The translations under genes were made by a program, and so were the position numbers. Of a DNA stretch of 64,000 nt, positions 26,111-34,895 are shown piece after piece. Each line of letters begins with the position of its first letter. Position 1 is the stretch's first letter. Source of the stretch: Undibacterium hunanense. GTDB lineage: Bacteria > Pseudomonadota > Gammaproteobacteria > Burkholderiales > Burkholderiaceae_D. The stretch is taken from positions 1-64,000 of the forward strand of contig NZ_JACOGF010000015.1 in NCBI RefSeq assembly GCF_014284335.1, given 5' to 3'. The notes beneath the pieces were generated by a model. It was given only the letters and a program-made list of their open reading frames with translations. It did no database searches and was not told the DNA's origin.

Positions 26111-26818
26111 TTATTGCATCGTAGATTTAGGCGCAGCATCACAACCCATTGATCTCAGGTTGTTTTCTATTTCACGTTTGTTACGCGTCAGTTCATCCAT
26201 GGCGCTGCCCTGGCCACCAGTGCGTTGAGCATTTTGGACGGATGCCAGTTGACGGCGTACATCGTCACACATGGCTTTGGTGCGTGCGGCATCTGCGCTG
26301 GCGCGTTTGGCGGCGTCTGCCGGGCTTTCGCCCTGACTGGCTTTGCGTTCGGCTGCTTGTGTACGTTTGGCAGGGTCTTCCTGGACAGGTGCAGTGCCAA
26401 ATTTGCGTTCGTTTTCTTTTTCTGTCATGCAGTCGCTTTCTATGCGGGCGCGTATGTCCAGGGCATTGCCGCGCTGGGCATACACATCGGCAATTACTCT
26501 GCGACGTTCTGCTGTCGTCGCTTCGTTCAGCAATTTGTCTTGCTGGGCACCGCCTTCACGCATCCAGATCACTTTCTTGGCTTCTTCGCCGCGACGTACG
26601 CAGGTTGCATCCAGCGGTGGTTTGTCCGTGGCTGTGGCTGTCACGGCCTTGCCGATGACTTTTTCTTTTTGGCCGTTGGTGCAGGGGGTGTCCTGGTATT
26701 CACTACCGCAACGATACATTTTTTGCGCCATCACCTGGCCGGGCAAGGCCGTGCCACTAACTAACAAGACGTGCAACAGCCAGGGCGCTGCTATTGATAA
26801 AAGAGGACGGATACGCAT
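26111..26818 (-). CDS. DUF4124-type exported protein
   Basis: 235 residues from the ATG at 26818 (an upstream in-frame ATG at 26884 adds 22 residues). Signal peptide 1-30. The mature N-terminus starts QKMYRCGSEYQDTPCTNGQKEKVI, the DUF4124 pattern with two Cys. The remainder is a long charged helical region (AAERKASQGESPADAAKRASADAARTK) likely to form a coiled coil, ending in a Cys-containing NLRSMGCDAA. Common in betaproteobacteria; function unknown, presumably periplasmic. Confidence 0.75.
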   Translation of the reverse strand: MRIRPLLSIAAPWLLHVLLVSGTALPGQVMAQKMYRCGSEYQDTPCTNGQKEKVIGKAVTATATDKPPLDATCVRRGEEAKKVIWMREGGAQQDKLLNEATTAERRRVIADVYAQRGNALDIRARIESDCMTEKENERKFGTAPVQEDPAKRTQAAERKASQGESPADAAKRASADAARTKAMCDDVRRQLASVQNAQRTGGQGSAMDELTRNKREIENNLRSMGCDAAPKSTMQ

Positions 26819-27123
26819 AGAGGTAAGCCTGGACAGAAGACGTAAAAGTATTACTTTAGCATTGCCTGTAGCCAAATGGTGCAATGGCGCATTGGCGCAG
26901 AAACCCCCAGCCGCATCTGCAATGCTTCTTGCTTGGCCAGTCGCCAGGTTCAGCAGAGGAAATCAGGGGCTTTATAGATATTTTGGGGCTCGCTTGACAC
27001 AGATTTGATTTTTAGATGATAATCGACATCTGTAAGATGATGATTGACATCTAAATGGCTTGATTTCATCTTTGCCAGCTTAGTTACCTTAATTACCTTA
27101 GCCACCGGGTGGAGCAAGAGATC

Positions 27124-28086
27124 ATGAACAGTGCAAGCAAGGCAGTAGATCGGATGGACGATGCGAACGATGCAGACAGCGGCAACGAAGCCTTGCTGAC
27201 TGCATTCGAAGCCATCGCCGAACACCATTATGTGGATAGCGATGGTGTGCGCATCCATTATGCGGCCATGGGGCAGGGGCCTTTGCTGGTGCTGTTGCAT
27301 GGTTTTCCTGATCACTGGCTGGGCTGGTGGCAGGTGATGGCAGATCTGTGCGCCGATCACCGCGTGGTCGCCCTGGATTTGCGTGGCTATCACCTGAGCG
27401 ATGCGCCGCTTGACCCGCAAGCCTATCTGCCAGCCAGACTGGTGGCCGATGTAGCGGCCGTAGTTGAACGTGAAGACGCGGGCAAGGCAACTGTGATAGG
27501 GCATGACTGGGGCGGTTTTATTGCCTGGCATGCCGCCATGCAGGCGCAGCCCTGGCTGGAAAGACTGATCGTGCTGAACATGCCGCACCCCTGGGCCATC
27601 GCACGCGAATTAAGCAATAACCCGCAACAGCGGGTCGCCAGCGATTATGTGCGCACGTTCCGGCAAGCACAGTCGCATACGCAGTTGCCGATGGCGCGCC
27701 TGGGTGCATGGATCAAAGACCCGGCTTTCAAACGTCGCCATGATCAGGCCATGGCGATATCGACGCTGGAAGCCATGCTGCATTATTACCGCACCAACTG
27801 GCCGGCAGAACCGTATTTCATGCCGGGCGACATGCCACCCAAAGTTGCTGTGCCCACCTTGTTGATACATGGCCTGGCTGACCCTTATGCCTTGCCTGCC
27901 GGTCTGAACGATGTCTGGCAATGGGTGGACAATGAACTGAGCATACAAACCATCCCCGATGCCGGTCATTTTATTCAACACGACAACGCGCAACAGGTAG
28001 TGCGCATCGTACGTACATGGCTGCACCAGCAAACGGGCGGCAGCGATCAGCAAACGTCTGTATTTTCAAACAAGGAAATGCATTAA
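27124..28086 (+). CDS. Alpha/beta hydrolase, epoxide hydrolase / dehalogenase group
   Basis: 320 residues from the ATG at 27124 (GGAG about 10 bp upstream). Landmarks: LLHGFPDHWLGWW (oxyanion HGFP) near 59, VALDLRGYHLSDAP near 86, VIGHDWGGFIAWHAA with the nucleophile Asp of GHDWGG near 126 (the Asp rather than Ser fits epoxide hydrolases and haloalkane dehalogenases), a cap domain about 165-230, DPYALP near 258 (acid) and DAGHFIQHD near 280 (His). A soluble enzyme; substrate unknown. Confidence 0.88.
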   Translation: MNSASKAVDRMDDANDADSGNEALLTAFEAIAEHHYVDSDGVRIHYAAMGQGPLLVLLHGFPDHWLGWWQVMADLCADHRVVALDLRGYHLSDAPLDPQAYLPARLVADVAAVVEREDAGKATVIGHDWGGFIAWHAAMQAQPWLERLIVLNMPHPWAIARELSNNPQQRVASDYVRTFRQAQSHTQLPMARLGAWIKDPAFKRRHDQAMAISTLEAMLHYYRTNWPAEPYFMPGDMPPKVAVPTLLIHGLADPYALPAGLNDVWQWVDNELSIQTIPDAGHFIQHDNAQQVVRIVRTWLHQQTGGSDQQTSVFSNKEMH

Positions 28087-28100
28087 ATTTTTTAACTCAT

Positions 28101-28284
28101 TAGGGCTTACGCAAAATTGTCCCAGCAAGGCTATCGCTTTAAGAAACCTCCCTTGCAGGGGAGGTTCGTTACGTCGGCAGACAACATGTTGTCTGAAATC
28201 CCGACTACACCGCAGCGACGAAGACAGTACGAATAGTACGGCGAGGAGCTGCAACGCAGCTGGGGCGATTTTGCGTAAGTCCTA
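28101..28284. mobile_element. MITE-like element, 184 bp with 26-bp terminal inverted repeats
   Basis: The ends read TAGGGCTTACGCAAAATTGT at the left and the complement of TAGGACTTACGCAAAATCGC at the right, 26 bp with 3-4 mismatches. TA at each extreme could be a target duplication, as made by IS630/Tc1-type transposases. The inside has a palindrome AGACAACATGTTGTCT and a stem AACCTCCC/GGGAGGTT, but no coding capacity. It sits between the hydrolase and an SDR gene; the SDR ribosome-binding region starts right after it. Confidence 0.8.
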
Positions 28285-28300
28285 TTTATAAGGAATCATC

Positions 28301-29008
28301 ATGGAACTCAATAATACTGTCGCCTTTGTCACCGGTGCCAACCGTGGACTGGGCCTGGCCTTTGCCACTGCCTTGCTGGAAGCCGGCGTCAAAAAAGTGT
28401 ATGCCGCCGCCAGAAACCCGGCGCAGGTCACATTGCCCGGCCTGCACCCCATACAACTGGATGTCACCAATCAGCAGCAAGTGCTGGCAGCGGCACAGGC
28501 CTGCGGCGATGTAAACCTGCTCATCAACAATGCAGGTATCGCCCAGCCGTCACCGTTCCTTGCGGCAGACAGCCTGGCAGCCATCCGCGCGCAATTCGAC
28601 ACCAATTTCTATGGCATGCTGGCCATGAGCCAGGCCTTTGCGCCGGTACTGAAAGCCAATGGTGGCGGTGCGCTGGTCAATATGCTGTCAGTGCTAAGCT
28701 GGATCAATCTGGCCGGCATCAACGGTTACAGTGCATCCAAGGCCGCCGCCTGGTCACTGACCAATGGCCTGCGTAATGAATTGCGTGAGCAGGGCACACT
28801 GGTGGTCGGCGTGCATGCCGCCTTCATCGATACGGGTATGACGCAGCATATTGCCATGCCAAAGTCCACCCCACAGCAGGTGGCAAGCCAGGTAGTGGAT
28901 GCGATAGTGCAGGGACGGGAAGAAGTATTTGCCGACGACATCACGCGTCAGGTAAAACAGGGTTTGTCACTGGAAGCCGCCCCGTATCTGCGTGAAGGTG
29001 GTCGATAA
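28301..29008 (+). CDS. Short-chain dehydrogenase/reductase (SDR)
   Basis: 235 residues. Rossmann start TVAFVTGANRGLGLAFATALLEAG (TGxxxGxG), NNAG at about 77-80, catalytic Ser in NMLSVLSW near 131, and YSASKAA (YxxxK) near 145. No membrane part. It oxidises or reduces an alcohol/carbonyl with NAD(P)H in the cytosol; substrate unknown. Ribosome-binding site AAGGA is 8 bp upstream, just outside the MITE-like element, so that element may affect transcription into this gene. Confidence 0.92.
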   Translation: MELNNTVAFVTGANRGLGLAFATALLEAGVKKVYAAARNPAQVTLPGLHPIQLDVTNQQQVLAAAQACGDVNLLINNAGIAQPSPFLAADSLAAIRAQFDTNFYGMLAMSQAFAPVLKANGGGALVNMLSVLSWINLAGINGYSASKAAAWSLTNGLRNELREQGTLVVGVHAAFIDTGMTQHIAMPKSTPQQVASQVVDAIVQGREEVFADDITRQVKQGLSLEAAPYLREGGR

Positions 29009-29075
29009 GATCTTGCCTGGTGCAGTGCAGGCTAACAGCGGGTTATGATGTCACTCTTGCCGTTAGACAAAGGGT

Positions 29076-29615
29076 GTGGCCGTGTCTGGATTGATTCGCA
29101 ATGTGTTGACGATACTGCTGGCATTGTGCCGCTACCGCTTTGGCGGCCATAGCACCGGTGTGAGTGACAGGCTTGACTGTCATTTTTGGGTAACGCCATG
29201 GGATGCAGGCATCCGGATATTGAAAAGTGATGCCTATCTTCAGCTTGCCGAAGCGGCGCAGTTTGATTTTGTTATCAGGACTGGTTTGTTGCGCCCCATG
29301 CTGAGCAATGGCACGGCGTTTGTGAATGTGTCGCAACTGATTAGTTTCATGAAGCCGGTGCGTCTTTTTCAGCGGGTGCGGGTAAGCAGCGGCATCCTGT
29401 TTTCCGATGATAAATGTGCGTATTTTTCGCATGAAATCTATGTGGGTGATGTGGTGCATGCAGAGGTACTGGTGAAGATGAAATTCAAACGTGGACGTGT
29501 CACGGTTGAACCATATGCCTTGTTGCAAACCCGTTTCGGTGAGCGGCCTGCGCAGCTGCTGGCCTGGGATCAGACGTTGCAGGCGATGGCTGCGGTACAC
29601 CAGGTGCCGTCATAA
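29076..29615 (+). CDS. Thioesterase-fold (4HBT_2 type) protein
   Basis: 179 residues from a GTG at 29076 (GTG at 29082 also possible). The hot-dog pattern is visible: SDRLDCHFWVTPWDAGIRILKSDAYLQLAEAA, then PMLSNGTAFVNVSQLISFMKPVRLFQRVRVSSG and FKRGRVTVEPY. This matches acyl-CoA thioesterase-like proteins that lack a strict catalytic Asp-N-terminal motif. The N-terminal VLTILLALCRY may bind the membrane. Substrate unknown. A terminator follows 9 bp after the stop. Confidence 0.7.
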   Translation: MAVSGLIRNVLTILLALCRYRFGGHSTGVSDRLDCHFWVTPWDAGIRILKSDAYLQLAEAAQFDFVIRTGLLRPMLSNGTAFVNVSQLISFMKPVRLFQRVRVSSGILFSDDKCAYFSHEIYVGDVVHAEVLVKMKFKRGRVTVEPYALLQTRFGERPAQLLAWDQTLQAMAAVHQVPS

Positions 29616-29623
29616 GCTATTGG

Positions 29624-29657
29624 ATAAGGTCCCAGGCAAGTGCCTGAGACCTTATTT
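29624..29657 (+). terminator. Intrinsic terminator
   Basis: Strong stem ATAAGGTC-CAGGCA / TGCCTG-GACCTTAT with 2-nt loop at the tip and a short TTATTT tail. Confidence 0.7.
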
Positions 29658-29735
29658 ACGACTATTTACGACTATTGCAACTGTTTGCGATGAATGCCTT
29701 ATCGCACTTCAAAACTCACAACTTCAAAACTTCAC

Positions 29736-32021
29736 TTAGTCCGTGGCCACCAAAGTCACACCACTGATGGCGCTATACGCTTTGACCATGACGTAATACG
29801 TACCGGCGGTTGGTGATGTCACGGTAATGCTTTCATTGTTGCTGGTACCGTTAGATCTTTGCAGATATGACGTGGTAGTTGGTGCCGAACCCAGTTTGAC
29901 ATACAGATCAGCATCGCCTGTACCACCGCTGGTTTTAAAGGTTACTGATGACTTGCCGGCAGGTACCGCAAAGGTATATACCGCAGTTGCACCCGATGCC
30001 AGGCTGATGCCCGTGACCGGCACACCATTGCTTAGCACATTACCTGACGTGGTCGTCTGGTAACTGGCCACCAGGCTGATGCCGCTGGAAGCGGTATAGC
30101 CATTCAGCAGGACATAATACGTGCCTGCTGTTGGTGACGCGATGGTGATGGTTTCCGTGCTGGTGGATCCATCCGATTTTTGCAGATAGGTCGTGGTCGT
30201 CGGGGTGGATCCCAGTTGCACGTACAGATCCGCATCGCCTGTACCACCTGTGGTTTTGAATGTCAGGTTGGTGGCGCCAGTCGGTACAGAAAATGTATAG
30301 ACCAGGTTGCTGCCGGTAGTGACAGACAGGCCCGTGACCGCAACATCCTTGGTCAGGGTGTTAGGTGGTGGTGGCGTTGTGGAACCCATGGCAGACGCAA
30401 AGTTTGCCATGTTCAGACTACCGTAACCACTGGCATAATCCCAGCCTGCCTTGGCGGTGTAGCCGCCATTGCTGCCAGACGTGATGTCGTGGAACATGCC
30501 CGGTGTGCTGGCCGCTTTTTGGTAAATCGCGGCAGCAGGGAAGGGCAGGCTGTTATTGTTCATCGACTGTACACGTGCCCAAAAACCGGTGAAGATAGGC
30601 GCTGCCAGACTGGTACCACCGATCTGCTGGTTGGAACCATTGACTATCACCAGCGCACCACTGGCCGGATCAGCATTGAATGCAATGTCTGGCGTGCCGC
30701 GTTTGGTAGAAGAGCCCAAAACGCCTGCACTGGTTTGCCAGCTTGGTGCTGATTCATTCAGGGATGGCCCACCGCCGGCGCCACCGTTTGCACTTTGCTG
30801 GCAACTGGCTGCCGTGGTGCAAGCCCATACCGACTCAGACACCCACGTCGTACCCGAAGTATTGAGCAAGGTGCCGCCCACCGAAATCACATACGGTGAT
30901 ACCGATGGATAGCTTTGTGATGTGCCCGGGCCACCACATTCATACGCCCCCGAATCGCCGGACGATACCGAGAATGTCTGCCCCTGTGCCACGGCGGTCT
31001 GGAAGATCTGGTCATTGCTGGCCATGACACCCGAGTTGAGCGCATCGTTTTCGCATTCACCCAAAGACACATTGATGACTTTGGCCACGTTGTCGCTGAC
31101 AGCGCGGTTATAGGCCGCCGTGATGTCGGCATCGTTCAGCGTGTTGGCGGTGTACAGGATCATTTTTTTGATCGTGCCACCCGCTGTTGCCAGGGCATCC
31201 TGCGTATCCATATTCCATTCACCGACACCGGCAGTGTCAGTGCTGGCAGCACCGATTGTGACTGTCTGCACATTCACAGTCGGATAACCGGCGCGGCTGG
31301 TAAAGGTGTTGAGGTCGGCAATTGTCTGCGTCATGCTGCCCTGGGTGATAATGCCGATGGTGGCATTCACCGCGCTGGGCAGATTGCTGGCGTTATAGAT
31401 GGTAGAAAACTCGGTAGGATTGTGCCCCGTACTGGCCAGGGTATTGGCGTTAGGCCGGACCAGATGAGTGCGATAGGTATGCAGATTTTGCAGACCATGC
31501 ACCGCCAGTACCGTATCTGACAGCGCCTGCGGTACCTGTGCGTCGCTCAGGTTGACCTGGACAGAACGCCCCCCTACCGTGTAGGTGTGCAAGTCGGTAT
31601 TGAAGGCGGTTTTGACCGACGCGGCGGCGCCATCGGCACTCACCAGCGTGCGGTTGTCTGACACGGTAATGTTGACGAAACCGCTGCTTTTCAAATGATC
31701 AATCACGGCCTGCACCTGTGCTGCTGTCGGTGCATAGTTCGCCATGAAGTCGGCACTGGAAATCGGTCTGACATTTTTCCCGTTCAGAATACCCGTGGTC
31801 AGCGTGTCAAGTGCGGCCTTGTTGCGCAGCTTGAGCGCGACCACCACGTGCGTGGGTGACCCCGCCTGCAAGAGTGTGGCCGCTGATGTCGATGACACGG
31901 TCGCAGGTATCCTGGTGGCCTTGGTCGCTGTTGGCGCCCATTGTGCCTGCGCAGTGCCGCACAACATGGCCAAAGCCATTGAGACACCGGATAGTAGTTT
32001 GAAATTACTGCTGATACGCAT
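29736..32021 (-). CDS. Secreted S53-family serine-carboxyl peptidase (sedolisin/kumamolisin) with two PPC domains
   Basis: 761 residues. Signal peptide 1-26. Residues about 55-190 form the pro-kumamolisin activation domain. The catalytic domain (about 200-545) shows the family residues: GEWNMDTQD with Glu268 and Asp272, SSGDSG with the oxyanion Asp356, and GGTSLAAP with Ser471. A Gly/Pro-rich linker PPPPN is followed by two bacterial pre-peptidase C-terminal domains (about 558-655 and 665-760), each with the TGGTGDADLYV pattern. Sedolisins work at acidic pH as extracellular endopeptidases; PPC domains usually aid secretion and may be cleaved off. A good AGGAG ribosome-binding site precedes the ATG. 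Confidence 0.95.
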   Translation of the reverse strand: MRISSNFKLLSGVSMALAMLCGTAQAQWAPTATKATRIPATVSSTSAATLLQAGSPTHVVVALKLRNKAALDTLTTGILNGKNVRPISSADFMANYAPTAAQVQAVIDHLKSSGFVNITVSDNRTLVSADGAAASVKTAFNTDLHTYTVGGRSVQVNLSDAQVPQALSDTVLAVHGLQNLHTYRTHLVRPNANTLASTGHNPTEFSTIYNASNLPSAVNATIGIITQGSMTQTIADLNTFTSRAGYPTVNVQTVTIGAASTDTAGVGEWNMDTQDALATAGGTIKKMILYTANTLNDADITAAYNRAVSDNVAKVINVSLGECENDALNSGVMASNDQIFQTAVAQGQTFSVSSGDSGAYECGGPGTSQSYPSVSPYVISVGGTLLNTSGTTWVSESVWACTTAASCQQSANGGAGGGPSLNESAPSWQTSAGVLGSSTKRGTPDIAFNADPASGALVIVNGSNQQIGGTSLAAPIFTGFWARVQSMNNNSLPFPAAAIYQKAASTPGMFHDITSGSNGGYTAKAGWDYASGYGSLNMANFASAMGSTTPPPPNTLTKDVAVTGLSVTTGSNLVYTFSVPTGATNLTFKTTGGTGDADLYVQLGSTPTTTTYLQKSDGSTSTETITIASPTAGTYYVLLNGYTASSGISLVASYQTTTSGNVLSNGVPVTGISLASGATAVYTFAVPAGKSSVTFKTSGGTGDADLYVKLGSAPTTTSYLQRSNGTSNNESITVTSPTAGTYYVMVKAYSAISGVTLVATD

Positions 32022-32089
32022 TGCTTTTCTCCTTTTTTTTGATGCGAAGATATGACCGGCACCGTTTTAGCGATGCCGGCCAAGCTCAG

Positions 32090-32128
32090 GTACCTATCCC
32101 CGATATGGTTTGAATCCGGGATGGGTAC
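32090..32128. repeat. Imperfect inverted repeat (15-bp arms) upstream of the S53 gene
   Basis: GTACCTATCCCCGAT and ATCCGGGATGGGTAC are complementary in 13 of 15 positions around a 9-nt loop. Neither strand has a T run at the end, so it is not an intrinsic terminator. Confidence 0.6.
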
Positions 32129-32191
32129 GTAAGCCAAAGCCGTGTATAAGCACGGCCCTGGCCCTCCCCCAAATTGAGCATCCAGACAAAC

Positions 32192-32260
32192 CAGGCATTT
32201 GATCAATGACTGGTCTGCCCTTCCGCTCCGACTGCATGCCAGTCATTGATCAAATGCCTG
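32192..32260. repeat. Perfect 22-bp inverted repeat with 25-nt spacer
   Basis: The left arm begins CAGGCATTTGATCAATGACT and the right arm is its exact complement over 22 bp. It lies in the 816-bp region 32022-32837 that has no convincing gene. A further smaller palindrome (TGCAGGCGCCTGCA at 32301-32314, flanked by CAATAGTT/AACTATTG) follows. The rest of the region is featureless AT-rich DNA. Confidence 0.85.
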
Positions 32261-32837
32261 ACATTGCATTTTTTTAGGCAATAGTTGTCCCTCTCGCAGG
32301 TGCAGGCGCCTGCAAGAACTATTGGTCCTGCTTAAATCAAAACGACTTCATTGAAGCCTCATTACCCAGCGACAAAAAATAGCTTGAATGCAATATGTCG
32401 CTTTGTAACAGAGGCCGATTATTAACATTGTTTAACAATATGTCAAAAACAATAAGCCGTTGCTCTTTGGTAAATATTCTCTATTTTTTACCTTGATTTT
32501 TACGAAAAACTGGTTCTTTATAGACAAAAAGGTAAAGTCACATAACTAAAAAGAAATGATTGCGCCCAACAAAGTCGTTGCGAAAGTGCAACAATGCTGG
32601 TGGGAATGTTGAATTGGGAGGAAGTTGAAAACGCGATTTAGAGCGTTGAGAAAAGCCGGAGAAAGGTGTAAGAAACAGGCTGGACCCTGGCGTTAAGGCG
32701 TGCACAGGGCAGTGATTGGGTGGGATTTTTTTGGGCAATACAGTGACCACGCCATCCAATAGCTTGCCACCATTTATTCTTTTACCCGCAAAGAAAGCAG
32801 TTGTGCCTATCCTTGCGGGCAGGCTGCGTGCGCTTAT

Positions 32838-33584
32838 CTATCGCCCGCCCGATACATCCACAAAGCTGCCGGTGATGAAAGACGCGCCATCGCCCAGCAA
32901 AAAGACGATGGCTGCTGCCACTTCGTCTGGCGTACCACCGCGTAGCATGGGGACGCCGCTTTTCAGTCTTTCGACCCGGTTGGGTTCACCGCCATCGGCA
33001 TGCATGGTTGTGGTGATCAGGCCAGGGCGCACGCAGTTGACACGTATGCCTTCGCCAGCCACTTCTACTGACAAACCCGTGGTCAGCGTGTCGATGGCTC
33101 CTTTGGTGGTGGCATAATCGATGTATTCATTCGCTGAACCCAGGCGTGCGGCGGCTGACGATACATTGACGATGGCACCACCAGTACCGCCATGCCTGCG
33201 AGACATGCGCCTGACAGCTTCACGGCAGCATAAAAAATAGCTGGTCACATTGGTGCTGAGCAGACGATTGATGCGTTCTGCCGTCAAGTCTTCCAGCCGG
33301 CATTGCTGCATCAGTATGCCGGCATTATTGACCAATGCGTCGAGCTTGCCCAGTTGCTGGTCCAGTTCGGCAAACAGGCGCACTACGTCTGCTTCTAGCG
33401 CCACATCTGCCTGTATGGCAATGGCGGTGCCGCCTTCTGCACGGATGTCTTGTACCACCTGCTGTGCAGCGTCGTGGTTGTGCAGATAGTTGACGCAGAC
33501 CGCATACCCGGCAGCCGCCAGTTGCTGTGCCGTGGCAGCACCAATACCGCGACTGCCGCCAGTGACCAGCGCGACTTTTTTCAT
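32838..33584 (-). CDS. SDR-family oxidoreductase (FabG-like)
   Basis: 248 residues. Landmarks: KVALVTGGSRGIGAATAQQL (TGxxxGIG), NNAG near 89, VNVSSAAA (catalytic Ser) near 140, YATTKGA (YxxxK) near 155, and VRPGLITTTMH after it. The ATG has AAAGGA 7 bp upstream. A soluble NAD(P)-dependent dehydrogenase of the 3-oxoacyl-ACP-reductase/glucose-dehydrogenase subgroup; natural substrate unknown. Confidence 0.92.
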   Translation of the reverse strand: MKKVALVTGGSRGIGAATAQQLAAAGYAVCVNYLHNHDAAQQVVQDIRAEGGTAIAIQADVALEADVVRLFAELDQQLGKLDALVNNAGILMQQCRLEDLTAERINRLLSTNVTSYFLCCREAVRRMSRRHGGTGGAIVNVSSAAARLGSANEYIDYATTKGAIDTLTTGLSVEVAGEGIRVNCVRPGLITTTMHADGGEPNRVERLKSGVPMLRGGTPDEVAAAIVFLLGDGASFITGSFVDVSGGR

Positions 33585-33833
33585 GGTTCGTCCTTTCTCG
33601 TTTTATACGTCAGACCGCACATGGCGTATGTTGGCAATATCTCATGCAGAGATCATAACCGGGATGAGAATTTTTCACCGAAGCGGGGTGTATTCCGTAG
33701 GGTGCGCCGCGCGCACCATGTGCATAAAACAAAGAGCAATTGCAATTGCCGGAAGGGGGAACGGTGCGCGTGGCGGACCCCACGGGGCAGGATTTTTTCT
33801 GCGCGCCTGGTCCTTTTCGTACCCTAAAAAAAC
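33585..33833. other. Intergenic region, no gene seen
   Basis: Contains GC-rich stretches such as GGTGCGCCGCGCGCACC (33700-33716, a near-palindrome). Short frames on both strands here lack ribosome-binding sites and recognisable content. Confidence 0.4.
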
Positions 33834-33868
33834 AAACGACACCGTGCACAATGCAGGTGTCGTTTTTA
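33834..33868. terminator. Bidirectional intrinsic terminator
   Basis: AAACGACACC / GGTGTCGTTT stem, 12-nt loop, T run on the right and A run on the left, so it can act on both strands. Confidence 0.8.
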
Positions 33869-34066
33869 ATGTTCCTACGCGCGTAACGCATGAGCATGTA
33901 ATCCGGTTGACAGGGCGGGTGCCGTTTAGAACAACAACACTAAGCTGCATGTACTGTGGTTTTTTGCGTCAACGCAGATGTGTCGGCTGGCGTTTTTGGC
34001 TTACGTAGGCTGACTACGCTAAGCAAAATAAAGCAAACCAACCCAAATACGAATAGGAAAATTATC

Positions 34067-34384
34067 ATGAACAAACTGATCACCGCCCTCATCGCTTCCA
34101 CCGTTCTGATGGGTAGCGCATTTGCACAAACACCAGCCAGCGCGACTGCAAAACCTGCTGCCGCAGCCGCTGCAGCCAGCGTCGCCAAACCTGCCCCGGC
34201 AGCCAAAGTAACCGCAGCTTCTGCATCAGCAACTGCATCGACACCAGCAGCGCCAGCAGCAGAAACCAAACCAGCAGCGGACAAAGCAGCGAAGCATGAA
34301 AAACATGTCAAGCACGCTAAAAAAGAAGTGAAAAAAGATGAAGCAAAACCAGCATCTGCTTCTGCACCAGCCGCTTCGAAATAA
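34067..34384 (+). CDS. Small exported Ala/Lys-rich protein, copy 1
   Basis: 105 residues. The signal peptide MNKLITALIASTVLMGSAFA is shared with the two next genes. The mature part is low complexity, rich in Ala, Ser, Thr, Lys and Pro, and ends with a basic His-containing stretch (KAAKHEKHVKHAKKEVKKDEAKP). It looks like a periplasmic cationic protein comparable in composition to acid-shock proteins, but no family is assigned. It is over 85% identical to copy 2. The ribosome-binding site is GGAAAA. Confidence 0.75.
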   Translation: MNKLITALIASTVLMGSAFAQTPASATAKPAAAAAAASVAKPAPAAKVTAASASATASTPAAPAAETKPAADKAAKHEKHVKHAKKEVKKDEAKPASASAPAASK

Positions 34385-34405
34385 ATCGTCACAAGCAATA
34401 AACAG

Positions 34406-34474
34406 TTACCCCGGCAGCAAATGCTGCCGGTAAAAAAAGTAAATTAAATCGCTCACATAATTGAAGGAATAAAC
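34406..34474 (+). repeat. Duplicated intercistronic spacer with hairpin
   Basis: CCGGCAGC-AAAT-GCTGCCGG hairpin (34411-34430) followed by an A run and the leader of the next gene. Almost the same spacer occurs at 34826-34895 after copy 2, where the left arm has one mismatch. The A run is on the wrong side for a terminator of this operon. Confidence 0.75.
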
Positions 34475-34804
34475 ATGAACAAGCTCATTACCGCCCTGAT
34501 CGCTTCTACCGTTCTGATGGGTAGTGCATTTGCACAGACACCAGCCAGCGCATCTGCCAGCGCGACTGCAAAACCTGCTTCCGCAACCGCTGCTGCCAGC
34601 GTCGCCAAATCTGCCCCGGCAGCCAAAGTGACTGCAGCTTCTGCATCAGCAACTGCATCGACACCAGCAACGCCAGCAGCAGAAACCAAACCAGCAGCGG
34701 AAAAAACAGCGAAGCATGAAAAACATGTCAAGCACGCTAAAAAAGAAGTGAAAAAAGATGAAGCAAAACCAGCATCTGCTTCTGCACCAGCCGCTTCGAA
34801 ATAA
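34475..34804 (+). CDS. Small exported Ala/Lys-rich protein, copy 2
   Basis: 109 residues, nearly identical to copy 1 except for an extra ASAS segment after the signal peptide and a few substitutions. The same C-terminal KHEKHVKHAKKEVKKDEAKP is present. The leader AATTGAAGGAATAAAC gives a GAAGGA ribosome-binding site shared with copy 3. It is a recent tandem duplicate. Confidence 0.75.
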   Translation: MNKLITALIASTVLMGSAFAQTPASASASATAKPASATAAASVAKSAPAAKVTAASASATASTPATPAAETKPAAEKTAKHEKHVKHAKKEVKKDEAKPASASAPAASK

Positions 34805-34895
34805 ATCGTCACCAGCAATAAACAGTTACCCCCGGCAACACATGCTGCCGGTAAAAAAAGTAAATTAAATCGCTCACATAATTGAAGGAATAAAC

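Noticed and set aside
32538..32759. 73-codon minus-strand frame between S53 peptidase and SDR
   Set aside because: Pro-rich low-quality frame without start signal; no support.
34411..34438. CCGGCAGC/GCTGCCGG hairpin as a terminator
   Set aside because: The run after the stem is A on the coding strand and the T run on the other strand lies on the 5' side, so it cannot work as an intrinsic terminator in either direction.
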